A DNA stretch of 64,000 nucleotides from an uncultured Alistipes sp. (GTDB lineage: Bacteria; Bacteroidota; Bacteroidia; Bacteroidales; Rikenellaceae), in the NCBI RefSeq assembly GCF_910580175.1, contig NZ_CAJTXD010000004.1:1-64000 (forward strand). Reading direction: 5' to 3'. The number at the start of each line of letters is the position of its first letter. Position 1 is the stretch's first letter. Positions 8,198 to 15,588 of this stretch are shown one piece after another. Position numbers and translations under genes: made by a program. Below the pieces are notes generated by a model. That model saw nothing but the letters and a program-made list of their open reading frames with translations. It did not search any database and was not told the origin of the DNA.

Positions 8198-8229
8198 GCA
8201 GCAGCCCCGGAATTATCCGGGGCTGCTGC
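8198..8229. repeat. Very stable 13-bp hairpin without a T tract
   Basis: GCAGCAGCCCCGG (8198-8210) and CCGGGGCTGCTGC (8217-8229) pair perfectly around AATTAT. No T run follows on the plus strand, so it is not a standard terminator in that direction. It lies in the 416-base gene-free stretch 8048-8463, where I otherwise see only the two terminators listed. Confidence 0.7.
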
Positions 8230-8405
8230 TACCTTGCGGTATGTTGTCGAACGATAACTCATAGAGGGATGCGGCGAATTTACGCATCCGATGTGTTGTT
8301 CGTTCGTGAATAAGCTTTGGTAGTTGGATTTTTGGTGCTTGTAGTGGGGAATTCTTTGGGTAATTTATTCTTTAGCATTCATGGAGAGTGCTTTTCTGCG
8401 TATAA

Positions 8406-8439
8406 AAATAGGGAGAAATCAAAATTTTTCTCCCTATTT
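8406..8439 (-). terminator. Terminator of the PLD-like/membrane two-gene unit
   Basis: AAATAGGGAGAAA (8406-8418) pairs with TTTCTCCCTATTT (8427-8439). It lies 24 bases past the stop of the minus-strand gene ending at 8464, and its A/T-rich arms could serve either direction. Confidence 0.75.
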
Positions 8440-8463
8440 GTTGACAGAATCAAGTAAAATGGA

Positions 8464-9264
8464 TTAGTCTGTCATTTCCATTTTTAATAGTTCTAAACTA
8501 CGAAGCTTATTGAATTTTTCATTGATTGGCTCAATTTCTGTTATTAATGAAGTTCGATGCTGGCTAATCTGTTGCCGTATATCTTGAACGCGGCGGATTA
8601 CTTTCAGAAAGAAAGCGATAAAGTTTACAAATGGCAATAGTGAAGCAGTAATAATAGTTAGGTCGTTAGCTGATTGCATGAAAGTCTTGAAAACATCCCA
8701 ATTTCGAATACATAACCATAAAATTATACATACAATCATTCCGCCCGTAAATTCCCAAATAACAACTTTAAGACTGCAAAATAAACGAGACTCATACAAG
8801 AACCATCCGCCAATGGAGTAAATCAACGTTAGCAAAGTCATTAAAAATGCTAAACTAATGGCGTTAAAGGGAGCCAAGAAAATCAGGGTGCAACAAAAAA
8901 AGAATATCATCAAACTCAATCCAGAGAAACATCTGAAATTGCATTTCAGATTAGAATTAGCCGTAATGTCGTCTGTGATTTGCTCTATTTTCTTTTCTAA
9001 TTTTTCATATTCGCGTTTAACTTCCTCGATTTTATTGGTTGTGCTTTTCCCGTCGACATCGGTCGAATGGGTATTGTCCAAAGTTGTTCTGTTGACGGAT
9101 ATGGTAGATTTTAACTCCTGAAAAGCGTTGTCGAGTAATTGCGTTATATTGAATACTTTGTCTGACAAAATTCGCGTATAACCTTGCGCTACCTCGACCG
9201 CAACGAACGCGATGTTTAAGCCTGCTGCGAGTTGTATGAGGGTTAGAAAGTCCGTGAGTTCCAT
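8464..9264 (-). CDS. Multi-pass membrane protein with coiled coil, function unknown
   Basis: 266 residues. A weakly hydrophobic N-terminal helix (about 7-27) precedes a polar, coiled-coil-like stretch (78-104, KIEEVKREYEKLEKKIEQI). Four hydrophobic segments follow near 115-133, 135-155, 172-187 and 208-224, then a charged helical C-terminus (MEMTD end). No family recognised. It begins 12 bases after the stop of the PLD-like gene and shares its terminator, so the two form one cassette. Base composition is much more AT-rich than the core genes, suggesting acquisition. A membrane effector in a defence-type pair is a guess from architecture. Confidence 0.7.
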   Translation of the reverse strand: MELTDFLTLIQLAAGLNIAFVAVEVAQGYTRILSDKVFNITQLLDNAFQELKSTISVNRTTLDNTHSTDVDGKSTTNKIEEVKREYEKLEKKIEQITDDITANSNLKCNFRCFSGLSLMIFFFCCTLIFLAPFNAISLAFLMTLLTLIYSIGGWFLYESRLFCSLKVVIWEFTGGMIVCIILWLCIRNWDVFKTFMQSANDLTIITASLLPFVNFIAFFLKVIRRVQDIRQQISQHRTSLITEIEPINEKFNKLRSLELLKMEMTD

Positions 9265-9276
9265 TTAGAAAAAGAA

Positions 9277-9828
9277 TTAATCTGCAAAGCATTTGTTCAA
9301 ATCTATCTTTTCTGCATGGCTTCTCTCGATCTGGTCAAAAAAAGCAATGAGATTTTCTGCCCCTTCCGGATGATTGAAATTACAATTCGCAGTTCTTTTC
9401 TCAATATCCGTTTCTACCCGATAGGCATTCGCATCTCCGACCGTAAAGTGAACCGGATTTTTTTGAGGGTCTTTTTTTAAATAAGGTTTGGCGGGAGTTT
9501 TATGTATTTGTATGTCTGTGTTGTCAAGAGAAGTATAATAGGCTAACCGTTTAAACAGATTAGAATTTTTTGCGCTTTCTGTGTTGAAATCATTTAGTAG
9601 AATTCGAACTTGGCCAGCTCGTTCTATAAAATCGCTCAATGCTGCAATATATCGTGGATCATTAGGTACATCACTGCACAGAGATCCCGCGAATATCCGA
9701 ATGATTTTATTGGAACTTTGGAAAATCTTAATCAAGACCTCCAAGGCGTGATCTTCGTCACTATTCGAAAAATTCTTGTTGATCTTGTTGTTTGCCAATT
9801 GAGAAATATATTCGATATATTTTTTCAT
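9277..9828 (-). CDS. PLD-like fold protein, probably non-catalytic
   Basis: 183 residues from the ATG at 9828; a longer start at 9915 is rejected because a promoter -7 box lies between them. Residues 41-80 (KIIRIFAGSLCSDVPNDPRY, then QVRILLNDFN) and 127-166 (HFTVGDANAYRVET, then NCNFNHPEGAENLIAFFDQI) look like the beta-strand/helix halves of phospholipase-D-like domains. The catalytic HxKxxxxD motif is reduced to HFTVGD, so a ligand-sensing or scaffolding role is more likely than hydrolysis. It is the upstream member of a two-gene AT-rich cassette with a membrane protein. The family call is by fold-pattern recognition only. Confidence 0.55.
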   Translation of the reverse strand: MKKYIEYISQLANNKINKNFSNSDEDHALEVLIKIFQSSNKIIRIFAGSLCSDVPNDPRYIAALSDFIERAGQVRILLNDFNTESAKNSNLFKRLAYYTSLDNTDIQIHKTPAKPYLKKDPQKNPVHFTVGDANAYRVETDIEKRTANCNFNHPEGAENLIAFFDQIERSHAEKIDLNKCFAD

Positions 9829-9861
9829 AATTGGTATTAGTGCGTTAGTTAATACCGTATA

Positions 9862-9869
9862 CAAAAATA
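9862..9869 (-). promoter_or_regulatory. -7 box for the PLD-like/membrane cassette
   Basis: TATTTTTG on the minus strand, 33 bases upstream of the ATG at 9828. The -33 TTG is not clear at the expected spacing. It supports the downstream start codon. Confidence 0.45.
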
Positions 9870-10149
9870 CAAATATATTTGGAATAAATCCCGTTTCCTG
9901 AAAAAATATACTCAAACTTATTGAATTTATGGTCAGAGAAAGCAGTTTGCGTATTAGTTGAATATGGTGGACTTTTGCTTGATCTTGATTTTTCGTGTGC
10001 TAAAGCTGGTTTTATTGTCGGTAATAATGCTACTTGCCGAAGAGGGGTGTCCAGGGGCGTCTAATTATGGATGGCAAATAGGTAGTAGAGTTGTTTGCAT
10101 TCCTAATTGCATTTCCCATGATTCGGTGCCGTTGTTCGGGGGCTTTTCA

Positions 10150-10266
10150 ATACGTTGCCTTTCTGCAAAAAATATTTTTGCGAAAAAACAATACGTTGCC
10201 TTCCTGCAAAAAATACGTTGCCTTCCTGCAAAAACGGCATTCCGATACGTTGCCTTCTTGCAAATT
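10150..10266 (+). repeat. Four copies of a 22-bp iteron-like repeat
   Basis: Copies begin at 10150, 10191, 10213 and 10245, all with the core ATACGTTGCCTTCCTGCA (one or two changes in copies 1 and 4) and an A-rich tail. Copies 2 and 3 are directly head to tail; gaps elsewhere are 19 and 10 bases. Two other TATTTTTG or TTG elements fall between copies. The stretch 9870-10893 has no convincing gene; these repeats, the palindrome, the GC tract and the small RNA are its contents. Confidence 0.85.
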
Positions 10267-10282
10267 ATACCTATAATATATA

Positions 10283-10309
10283 TTTATCAAAGAATTTATC
10301 TTTGATAAA
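10283..10309. repeat. 27-bp perfect palindrome overlapping a promoter-like box
   Basis: TTTATCAAAGA (10283-10293) and TCTTTGATAAA (10299-10309) are exact inverted copies around ATTTA. The right arm contains TATCTTTG (10297-10304), a match to the -7 box, so it could be an operator. Confidence 0.7.
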
Positions 10310-10394
10310 TTCACTATGCAATATGGATAAATATATTTTACAATTATGTTGTACAATCAAAAATATATACTCTACAGTAAGTAACGATAATACG

Positions 10395-10412
10395 CGCGCG
10401 CGAGTGCGCGCG
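10395..10412. repeat. Alternating CG inverted repeat
   Basis: A CGCGCGC arm (10395-10401) and a GCGCGCG arm (10406-10412) flank GAGT inside a purine/pyrimidine alternating tract, in otherwise AT-rich DNA. It can form a hairpin or left-handed DNA. Confidence 0.6.
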
Positions 10413-10524
10413 AGAGAGGGTAAGGAATTTGGAGGTCTTTGGATCGGGAAATTGAGCTTTTTTCGATGTGTTGAAATGTGAAGGGAAGAAGTGGCGGATT
10501 CCCGCGTAATATGTTGCATGTACG

Positions 10525-10610
10525 CAAAAAACCGGGTACGGCGTAAGCCGTCCCGGTCTCTTCTATAAAGGTTTTTTTGGAATCGACCCTTTGCGAGCCT
10601 TCTTCCCTTC
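10525..10610 (-). ncRNA. Probable small RNA of about 85 nt
   Basis: A perfect promoter (TTG, 20 bases, TACTTTTG) at 10646-10616 and a strong terminator at 10557-10526 delimit a short transcript with no plausible reading frame. The body is purine-rich (GAAGGGAAGAAGG near its 5' end), followed by an A-rich unpaired stretch and a GTAA-type apical loop in the terminator stem. No known RNA family recognised. A frame upstream starting at the promoter itself would begin before the expected transcription start. Confidence 0.65.
10526..10557 (-). terminator. Terminator of the small RNA
   Basis: On the minus strand ACCGGG and ACGGC arms pair with GCCGT and CCCGGT (one bulged base, 4-base loop) and are followed by six Ts (10531-10526). 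Confidence 0.85.
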
Positions 10611-10615
10611 GCAGA

Positions 10616-10646
10616 CAAAAGTAGAATTCCTTTTTCATTCTGCCAA
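10616..10646 (-). promoter_or_regulatory. Promoter of the small RNA
   Basis: TTG (10646-10644), 20-base spacer, TACTTTTG (10623-10616): exact Bacteroidetes pattern. Transcription should begin near 10609. Confidence 0.75.
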
Positions 10647-10761
10647 AAAACGGAGCGAAAATTTCTGAAGTGCGTAATATTATAATATCGATAGATGATT
10701 AAGCGCCTGAAAAATAATGTATTATTATTTGTGCAACCTCATTTGTCTGTTCTATTGTGAT

Positions 10762-10790
10762 ACGCTTTCTTCTCTTCACGTATCAACATG
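10762..10790 (+). repeat. Left copy of 29-bp direct repeat flanking abiE
   Basis: Shares 28 of 29 bases with 12331-12359, core CTTCACGTATCAACATG. This copy also has GATACG and CGTATC arms (10759-10764 and 10779-10784), an inverted repeat lost in the other copy. Confidence 0.85.
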
Positions 10791-10837
10791 GGTGCGATTG
10801 CAGGAGGGCAAAGATGTCTGCTGTCTGCGGCTATGAT

Positions 10838-10868
10838 TTGTCTTTATTTCTGAAATGCACTATATTTG
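10838..10868 (+). promoter_or_regulatory. Promoter of the abiE operon
   Basis: TTG (10838-10840), 20-base spacer, TATATTTG (10861-10868), an exact match, with the expected start near 10875 and the ATG at 10894. Confidence 0.75.
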
Positions 10869-10893
10869 CAGCATTAAGGAAATAAAATAGCAA

Positions 10894-11511
10894 ATGACTT
10901 ATCTGGAATTCAGAACGCAGCTATTCGATTTGGGATGCTTCAGCATACGGCAGGTGTATGCGTGGCAGCCCGATTTCGATCGCAATAATCTGACACGATG
11001 GATCAAGAAAGGGTTGCTCGTTCGGCTGCGGCAGGAGTATTTCGCTTTTCCCGAATATCTCCGACGACCGGATTTCGCGCAATATATCGCCAATCGGATC
11101 TACCGACCCTCTTATATCAGTCTGCATACGGCTCTGTCGTTTTATGGGTTGATTCCGGAGGCTGTCGTGCAGATAACGAGCGTATCGACGCTCAAGACGG
11201 CAACTTTCCGCAATCCGTTCGGTAAATACTCCTATAAAAGCATCAAAAGCGATCTGATGTTCGGATACGAACCTCGTCCGATGGCCGATGGGCGAACGCT
11301 CCTTTTCGCAACGCCGGAAAAGGCGTTGCTCGATTTGCTCTACCTGTATCCGTTTTACGACAAGGAAGATGAGTTGATGCAATTGCGGCTCGATGACGAT
11401 TATATGCAGGAGGAACTGAATCGGGACCGGTTCGGCGAATATCTCGGTCGGTTCCGGAGCAAGGCTCTCGAAAGGCGGACAGCGGTGCTGATGAAAATTT
11501 ACGAATTATGA
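10894..11511 (+). CDS. abiEi: AbiEi-type antitoxin / transcriptional autorepressor
   Basis: 205 residues. The N-terminal 65 residues fit a winged-helix domain that includes the RWIKKGLLVRLRQEYFAF strand-turn typical of AbiEi. The rest carries the family pattern SYISLHTALSFYGLIPE and the late ATPEKALLDLLYLYP helix. AbiEi represses its own operon and neutralises the AbiEii toxin (type IV toxin-antitoxin, phage abortive infection). The stop overlaps the toxin ATG in ATGA, so the pair is translationally coupled. Good promoter upstream; flanked by a 29-bp direct repeat. Confidence 0.85.
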   Translation: MTYLEFRTQLFDLGCFSIRQVYAWQPDFDRNNLTRWIKKGLLVRLRQEYFAFPEYLRRPDFAQYIANRIYRPSYISLHTALSFYGLIPEAVVQITSVSTLKTATFRNPFGKYSYKSIKSDLMFGYEPRPMADGRTLLFATPEKALLDLLYLYPFYDKEDELMQLRLDDDYMQEELNRDRFGEYLGRFRSKALERRTAVLMKIYEL

Positions 11512-12290
11512 TCGATATGGATTTCGTGCGGGGATACTTTCCTCCGCAGATGCGCGAAAATGCGCTTTTCGATAAACACATGCTCAAGGAGTATCTCCAG
11601 CTGATGATTTTGGATTTTCTCTCCTCGACGCCCTACATGCGGAAGATGGCCTTTATCGGCGGTACGAACTTGCGGCTCATCAAAGGTATCGACCGTTTCT
11701 CCGAAGATTTGGATTTCGACTGCAAGGAGATGGACAAGGAGGAGTTCATGCAGATGACCGACGAGGTGCTGACTTTCCTGCATCGCAGCGGACTCGCGGC
11801 CGAAGCGAAGGATCGGGAGAATCCGAAATTGACCGCGTTTCGGCGCAACATCCATTTTCCGCAGCTGCTGTTCGATCTCGAACTGACCGGACACCGCGAC
11901 GAACGATTCCTGATAAAGATCGAAGCCCAGGATCAAGGTATATCTTATGTCCCGGTGATTGCGAACGTAAAAGGGTGCGGCTTTTTCTTCCCTTTGCCTG
12001 TGCCGCCCGACGGCGTACTCTGCGCCATGAAACTCGCGGCATTGCTTGCGCGCAGCAAGGGACGCGATTTCTATGATGCGATGTTTCTCTTGAGCAGAAC
12101 CGCTCCCGATTTCGATTTCTTGAAAGCTCGTTGCGGAATCGGCTCGTCCGAAGAGTTGAAAACGGCCGTGCGGAAGATGCTCGAAACGACCGATCTGAAT
12201 GTCAAGAAGCGCGACTTCGAGCACCTGTTGTTCGACCGGAGGAATGCGGACAAAATACTGCGATTCGGCGAATTTATTCGGACTATGTAG
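11508..12290 (+). CDS. abiEii: AbiEii-type toxin, nucleotidyltransferase
   Basis: 260 residues. Near residue 47 it has the nucleotidyltransferase signature GGTNLRLIKGIDRFSEDLDF (GG, then the paired acidic residues of DLDFD). A later KLAALLARSKGRDFYD motif is also typical of AbiEii/DUF1814 proteins. The toxin transfers nucleotides to a cellular target, arresting growth; the target here is unknown. It is coupled to the upstream antitoxin by a 4-base overlap. The alternative ATG four codons in (11517) is possible, but 11508 preserves the coupling. Confidence 0.9.
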   Translation: MIDMDFVRGYFPPQMRENALFDKHMLKEYLQLMILDFLSSTPYMRKMAFIGGTNLRLIKGIDRFSEDLDFDCKEMDKEEFMQMTDEVLTFLHRSGLAAEAKDRENPKLTAFRRNIHFPQLLFDLELTGHRDERFLIKIEAQDQGISYVPVIANVKGCGFFFPLPVPPDGVLCAMKLAALLARSKGRDFYDAMFLLSRTAPDFDFLKARCGIGSSEELKTAVRKMLETTDLNVKKRDFEHLLFDRRNADKILRFGEFIRTM

Positions 12291-12330
12291 GTCTGTTCGC
12301 AGAAGCTTCTCTTTCTTCAACTCGTATTGA

Positions 12331-12359
12331 ACGCTTTCTTCCCTTCACGTATCAACATG
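12331..12359 (+). repeat. Right copy of 29-bp direct repeat flanking abiE
   Basis: 28 of 29 bases identical to 10762-10790 and in the same orientation, 1,569 bases apart start to start. Directly followed by the degraded ORF6N gene. Confidence 0.85.
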
Positions 12360-12360
12360 A

Positions 12361-12816
12361 ATGGAACGATTGAGCTGGGGTGGTATTCGGGATGAGACTG
12401 GCGATTCTGAAAAAAGGTATTTCTGCGGCCAAAAGGTCATGCTGGATCGAGACCTCGCAGAACTCTATGGAGTGACGACAGGAAATCTTAATAAAGCTGT
12501 TAAGCGCAATATTGAGCGATTCGAGGGTGACGACTTCATGTTTGAATTAACGAATGACGAGTATAACTCTCTGTTAAACAGTATGCGATTCCAAAATGGA
12601 ATAGCATCGCAAGCAAAGCGGCCTAAAGTATTTTTGCCCTATGCTTTTACCGAGCAGGGTGTCGCTATGCTTTCGGGTGTGCTGCACAGCAAAATCGCTA
12701 TTCAGGTAAATAGGGCTATTATGCGTGCTTTCGTTACCTTGCGTAGCCAGGTAGCCAGCAATTCGGGTATTGCGGCCGAGTTGGAGGGTGGTGTGGTTGT
12801 TTCTCGTACAGAGTAA
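12361..12816 (+). pseudogene. Degraded ORF6N-domain gene
   Basis: The open frame encodes 151 residues. From about residue 23 it is a clear ORF6N domain (GQKVMLDRDLAELYGV, KRNIERFEGDDFMFELTNDE, YAFTEQGVAMLSGVLHSKIA, MRAFVTLRSQVAS). The N-terminal residues before GQKV do not match the usual IENKIYEIR start, and the C-terminus ends soon after the domain, without the helical tail seen in the copy at 4410-5177. The upstream edge coincides with the 29-bp repeat, suggesting the 5' end was replaced by recombination. It may still make a short protein. Confidence 0.65.
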
Positions 12817-12934
12817 ATAGTGATTGGTCAGTAATCTGTTGGCTTTTTTGTTGCATCGTCTCTGTCTTTTTATTGATATGGGTTAAACAGATTGAGTTGC
12901 AATCTTAAATTTAAACGTGTAAAAATGTTCTAAT

Positions 12935-12967
12935 TTGTTATTGTAAATAAATAATTCCGTATCTTTG
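12935..12967 (+). promoter_or_regulatory. Promoter of the Abi_2 gene
   Basis: TATCTTTG (12960-12967) lies 8 bases before the ATG; a TTG is at 12935-12937 with a 22-base spacer, slightly longer than ideal. Transcripts would be nearly leaderless. Confidence 0.5.
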
Positions 12968-12974
12968 AGCCGTT

Positions 12975-13937
12975 ATGGCACGATATGACAAACCAGTATT
13001 GACTTTTGAAGAGCAAATTGCGTTACTGAAACGGGACGGATTGCGTATTGATGATGAGCGTCGGATGATTCGGCATTTATCGAATATCAATTATTTCCGG
13101 TTGTGTGCATATATGCGTCCGTTTCGGCAAATCGTTAATAAAGAGGAGGGGAACTTTAAAGAGGGTACTTCATGGGATGATATTTACGATTTGTATCGGT
13201 TCGACCGCAAGTTCCGTCTGCTGATATTCGATGCCATCGAACGCATAGAGGTGGCTTTGCGTACGCAGATCGTCTATCAACTCGGGCGGAAGCATGGTGC
13301 GCATTGGCAAGACAAGAGCGAGCTTTTTAAGGTTGTATGTTATGTTGATAAGAAAACAGGGGAAAGGCGTACATATTGTTTATACAATGAGTTGCAAAAT
13401 CATATCGATGGAGTTTGGACTGATACCAGTTGCTGCGACTCGTTCAAACGTTATAGCCGAAAATATTCGGATCCGAAGAATCCCCCTTCTTGGATATGTA
13501 TGGAGTTGATGTATTTCAATGAGTTGTCCAAGATATGCAAATATTTGAGCGATCGACAGGATGTTGTAGGGATCGCGGAGTATTTCGGCATACAGTCCGA
13601 GAAGGTTTTTTGTTCGTGGCTGCATGCGATCAATTATGTGCGGAATATTTGTGCGCACCATGCCCGTTTGTGGAATATTCGTTTGAGCATTCAGCCCGAG
13701 AAATTTTCTTACAAGGGCGAAGATAAGATTTGGCTGTCAAATGAAGAAGTAGATACTATTCAAAGTTCCAGAATCTACTATTTTTTGTGTGTCATCTTGT
13801 ATTTGCTGCAGACCGTGAATCCGAATAGTAAGTTCCGAAAGCATTTTTTCGATTTGCTGGAGGAATATCCGAATATCGATGTCGGATATATGGGATTTCC
13901 GAAAAACTGGAGAGAGCATCCGCTTTGGAAAAAATAA
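12975..13937 (+). CDS. Abi_2 family protein (AbiD/AbiF-like abortive infection)
   Basis: 320 residues. It matches the Abi_2 pattern: PVLTFEEQIALLKRDGLRI at the start, HLSNINYFRLCAYMRPF, YDLYRFDRKFRLLIFDAIER with IEVALRTQI, and the C-terminal YVRNICAHHARLWN. The RNICAH segment is the R-x4-H motif of HEPN ribonucleases, so an RNase effector of abortive infection is likely. It stands alone with its own promoter, 158 bases past the degraded ORF6N gene, in the AT-rich island next to AbiE. Length is normal for the family. Confidence 0.85.
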   Translation: MARYDKPVLTFEEQIALLKRDGLRIDDERRMIRHLSNINYFRLCAYMRPFRQIVNKEEGNFKEGTSWDDIYDLYRFDRKFRLLIFDAIERIEVALRTQIVYQLGRKHGAHWQDKSELFKVVCYVDKKTGERRTYCLYNELQNHIDGVWTDTSCCDSFKRYSRKYSDPKNPPSWICMELMYFNELSKICKYLSDRQDVVGIAEYFGIQSEKVFCSWLHAINYVRNICAHHARLWNIRLSIQPEKFSYKGEDKIWLSNEEVDTIQSSRIYYFLCVILYLLQTVNPNSKFRKHFFDLLEEYPNIDVGYMGFPKNWREHPLWKK

Positions 13938-13959
13938 ATTGTAATTTCTTTTTATTTTT

Positions 13960-13989
13960 TTGGAATAAAAGAATTTTTACGTATCTTTG
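13960..13989 (+). promoter_or_regulatory. Promoter in front of an ORF6N remnant
   Basis: TTG (13960-13962), 19-base spacer, TATCTTTG (13982-13989). It now reads into a broken ORF6N gene. Confidence 0.6.
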
Positions 13990-14134
13990 CTCCTACAAAT
14001 TCGGTATAGTTCTTGTTACTATAAAGATAACAAGCCTCCCAGGCGAGCTTTCGGGCAGCATACTTGGGGGGCGTTTTCTATTTAAATCACTTTCATTCAG
14101 TTTGTTGCGAGTAGAGGTTCGGGACGCAGCAGGC

Positions 14135-14404
14135 TTTGGATTGAAGAATTTAGGCAAATTGTATGCCAAGGGCGACAATTTCATGTTTCAGCTTACATAT
14201 CAAGAGGTTGAAAACTTGAGGTCACAAATTGTGACCTCAAGTTTGACTTCAGCATATGAAACATTCAATAATTGCGGTGGTCGACGTTATTTACCTTTTG
14301 TTTTTACGGAGCAAGGCGTCTTCATGTTGTCGGCTGTTTTGAAGAGTCCCACGGCCGTCAAGGTCTGCATCACGATTATGGACGGCGTTCGTTTCGTTGC
14401 GTAG
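14135..14404 (+). pseudogene. ORF6N-domain gene remnant
   Basis: The translated stretch KLYAKGDNFMFQLTYQEVEN, LRSQIVTSS and YLPFVFTEQGVFMLSAVLKS is unmistakably the second half of an ORF6N domain, of a different subtype from the other two in the window. The N-terminal half (before about 14135) does not match, and the frame ends at 14404 inside the conserved IMDAF region (IMDGVRFVA). An intact promoter lies upstream. No start codon is convincing, so this is called a remnant. Confidence 0.7.
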
Positions 14405-14576
14405 CCAGGTAACATAAATCCATGTTGCTTTGGCGGCCGAATCGTTCGATTTTGGTAAATAGGAATGGCGATTCGATTATAATAATCGAATGTATTTCTT
14501 TAAACACCAATGTTTTTCATTCGAAATAGCAAATTTCGAAATATAAACGAATCTCTTGTCCTGGGCACTGTAAAAG

Positions 14577-14613
14577 AAAATCGCAGCTGATTGTCAATCG
14601 GTTGCGATTTTTC
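14577..14613 (+). terminator. Terminator-type hairpin
   Basis: AAATCGCA (14578-14585) pairs with TGCGATTT (14603-14610), extended inward by CTGATTG/CAATCGG with one wobble pair, followed by Ts. Immediately after comes a short direct repeat TTTGCACCAC (14622 and 14633). A second small hairpin TTCGAAAT/ATTTCGAA is at 14520-14540. Confidence 0.7.
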
Positions 14614-15533
14614 ATTTCTGTTTTGCACCACATTTGCACCACTCATTTCCCAGATTGAGATTTTACACAGTTTTGACAGGGCACAATCTCCATTACCAGC
14701 AGATCGCTATCCAGAACGGTTATATTCCTTTGTCCAATTTTATCGCATTGGCAATAGGTTTGCACTCAATAGCATCGCATCCTGTTGTTTCAAGGCGTCT
14801 CGTTGCTAATATCAACTTACATCTTTTCTCTACATATAGTGATTTCATCGTGTCTGTGTTGTTCGGCTTATCTGACCCTCTTTTATGCACAGAGAAACCA
14901 TCAAATATTTGTGAGAATTGTTATAATAAATACGCTTAGTCATATCGATTTTATGTTTAGTTCGATATTTACGCGGACACTTATTTACCTTGATACCTTA
15001 TTATAAATCAATATTATAAGGTAGTCAGATGTCTGCTGTTTCGCTTTCAATCCAACCGTTTGAGGCAGGTCAATAGTCATCGGCATTTTCATCAATCTTA
15101 ATCATATAGTCAACAACAGTGGCCATGCTGTTGCTTTCGGCTTCGAACGATTAGCTTTCTACATTCAATTTCGGAATGTAAGTTGCTGCCTTATTTGTGA
15201 GATTCGGCATTGTGACGAGGGATGCGAACAGCATTATTATATGCTCTCTATATTTCATTCTCAATAAAAACGAAATAAAAAATATCCGTATTTTGGATAT
15301 TGAGATGTTGCTCCATTTGATTTCGGCATAAACGTTATGCGCTTTTTCAGTTCATCAATGTATCTCGTGTGGCGTTGCACTTGTGGGTAGGCGCAACTTA
15401 CATATCCTAAAAACATGTAGCGCTTGTGATCGTGCTCGATGTGGCAGCTTATATGTTGAAAGTTTGGGGCATTGGAGTAATGGTTTTTTCGATCTATGGG
15501 TGTTGTGTTTCGGTAGATGTGTGGTTTTAAACA
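14614..15533. other. Gene-poor AT-rich stretch, probably decayed coding DNA
   Basis: No open frame here resembles a known protein. On the minus strand around 15215-15050, short peptide-like runs (PNLTNKAATYIPKLNVES, then after a stop MATVVDYMIKIDENADDY) read like a gene with in-frame stops, but I cannot name it. Small frames at 14591-15006 and 15261-15545 have no recognisable features. Confidence 0.35.
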
Positions 15534-15563
15534 ACAGCGGCACATCGATCGATGTGCCGCTGT
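15534..15563 (-). terminator. 30-bp perfect palindrome after the second membrane cassette
   Basis: ACAGCGGCACATCGA and its exact complement run without a spacer (15534-15563). It lies 25 bases past the stop at 15589; on the minus strand the following bases are T-rich (TTGTTTAAAA), so it probably terminates that operon. Confidence 0.6.
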
Positions 15564-15588
15564 GGCTAAATAAACTTTTTACAGTCTA

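Noticed and set aside
9829..9915. Longer start for the PLD-like protein
   Set aside because: A -7 promoter box lies between the two starts, so the upstream ATG would not be transcribed from it.
10150..10266. CRISPR array
   Set aside because: Only four 22-bp units with gaps of 19, 0 and 10 bases; no uniform spacers and no cas genes.
10372..10638. 88-residue minus-strand frame covering the small RNA
   Set aside because: Its start lies upstream of the perfect promoter and it reads straight through a strong terminator.
15261..15545. 94-residue minus-strand frame
   Set aside because: No recognisable domain or promoter; runs into the 30-bp palindrome.
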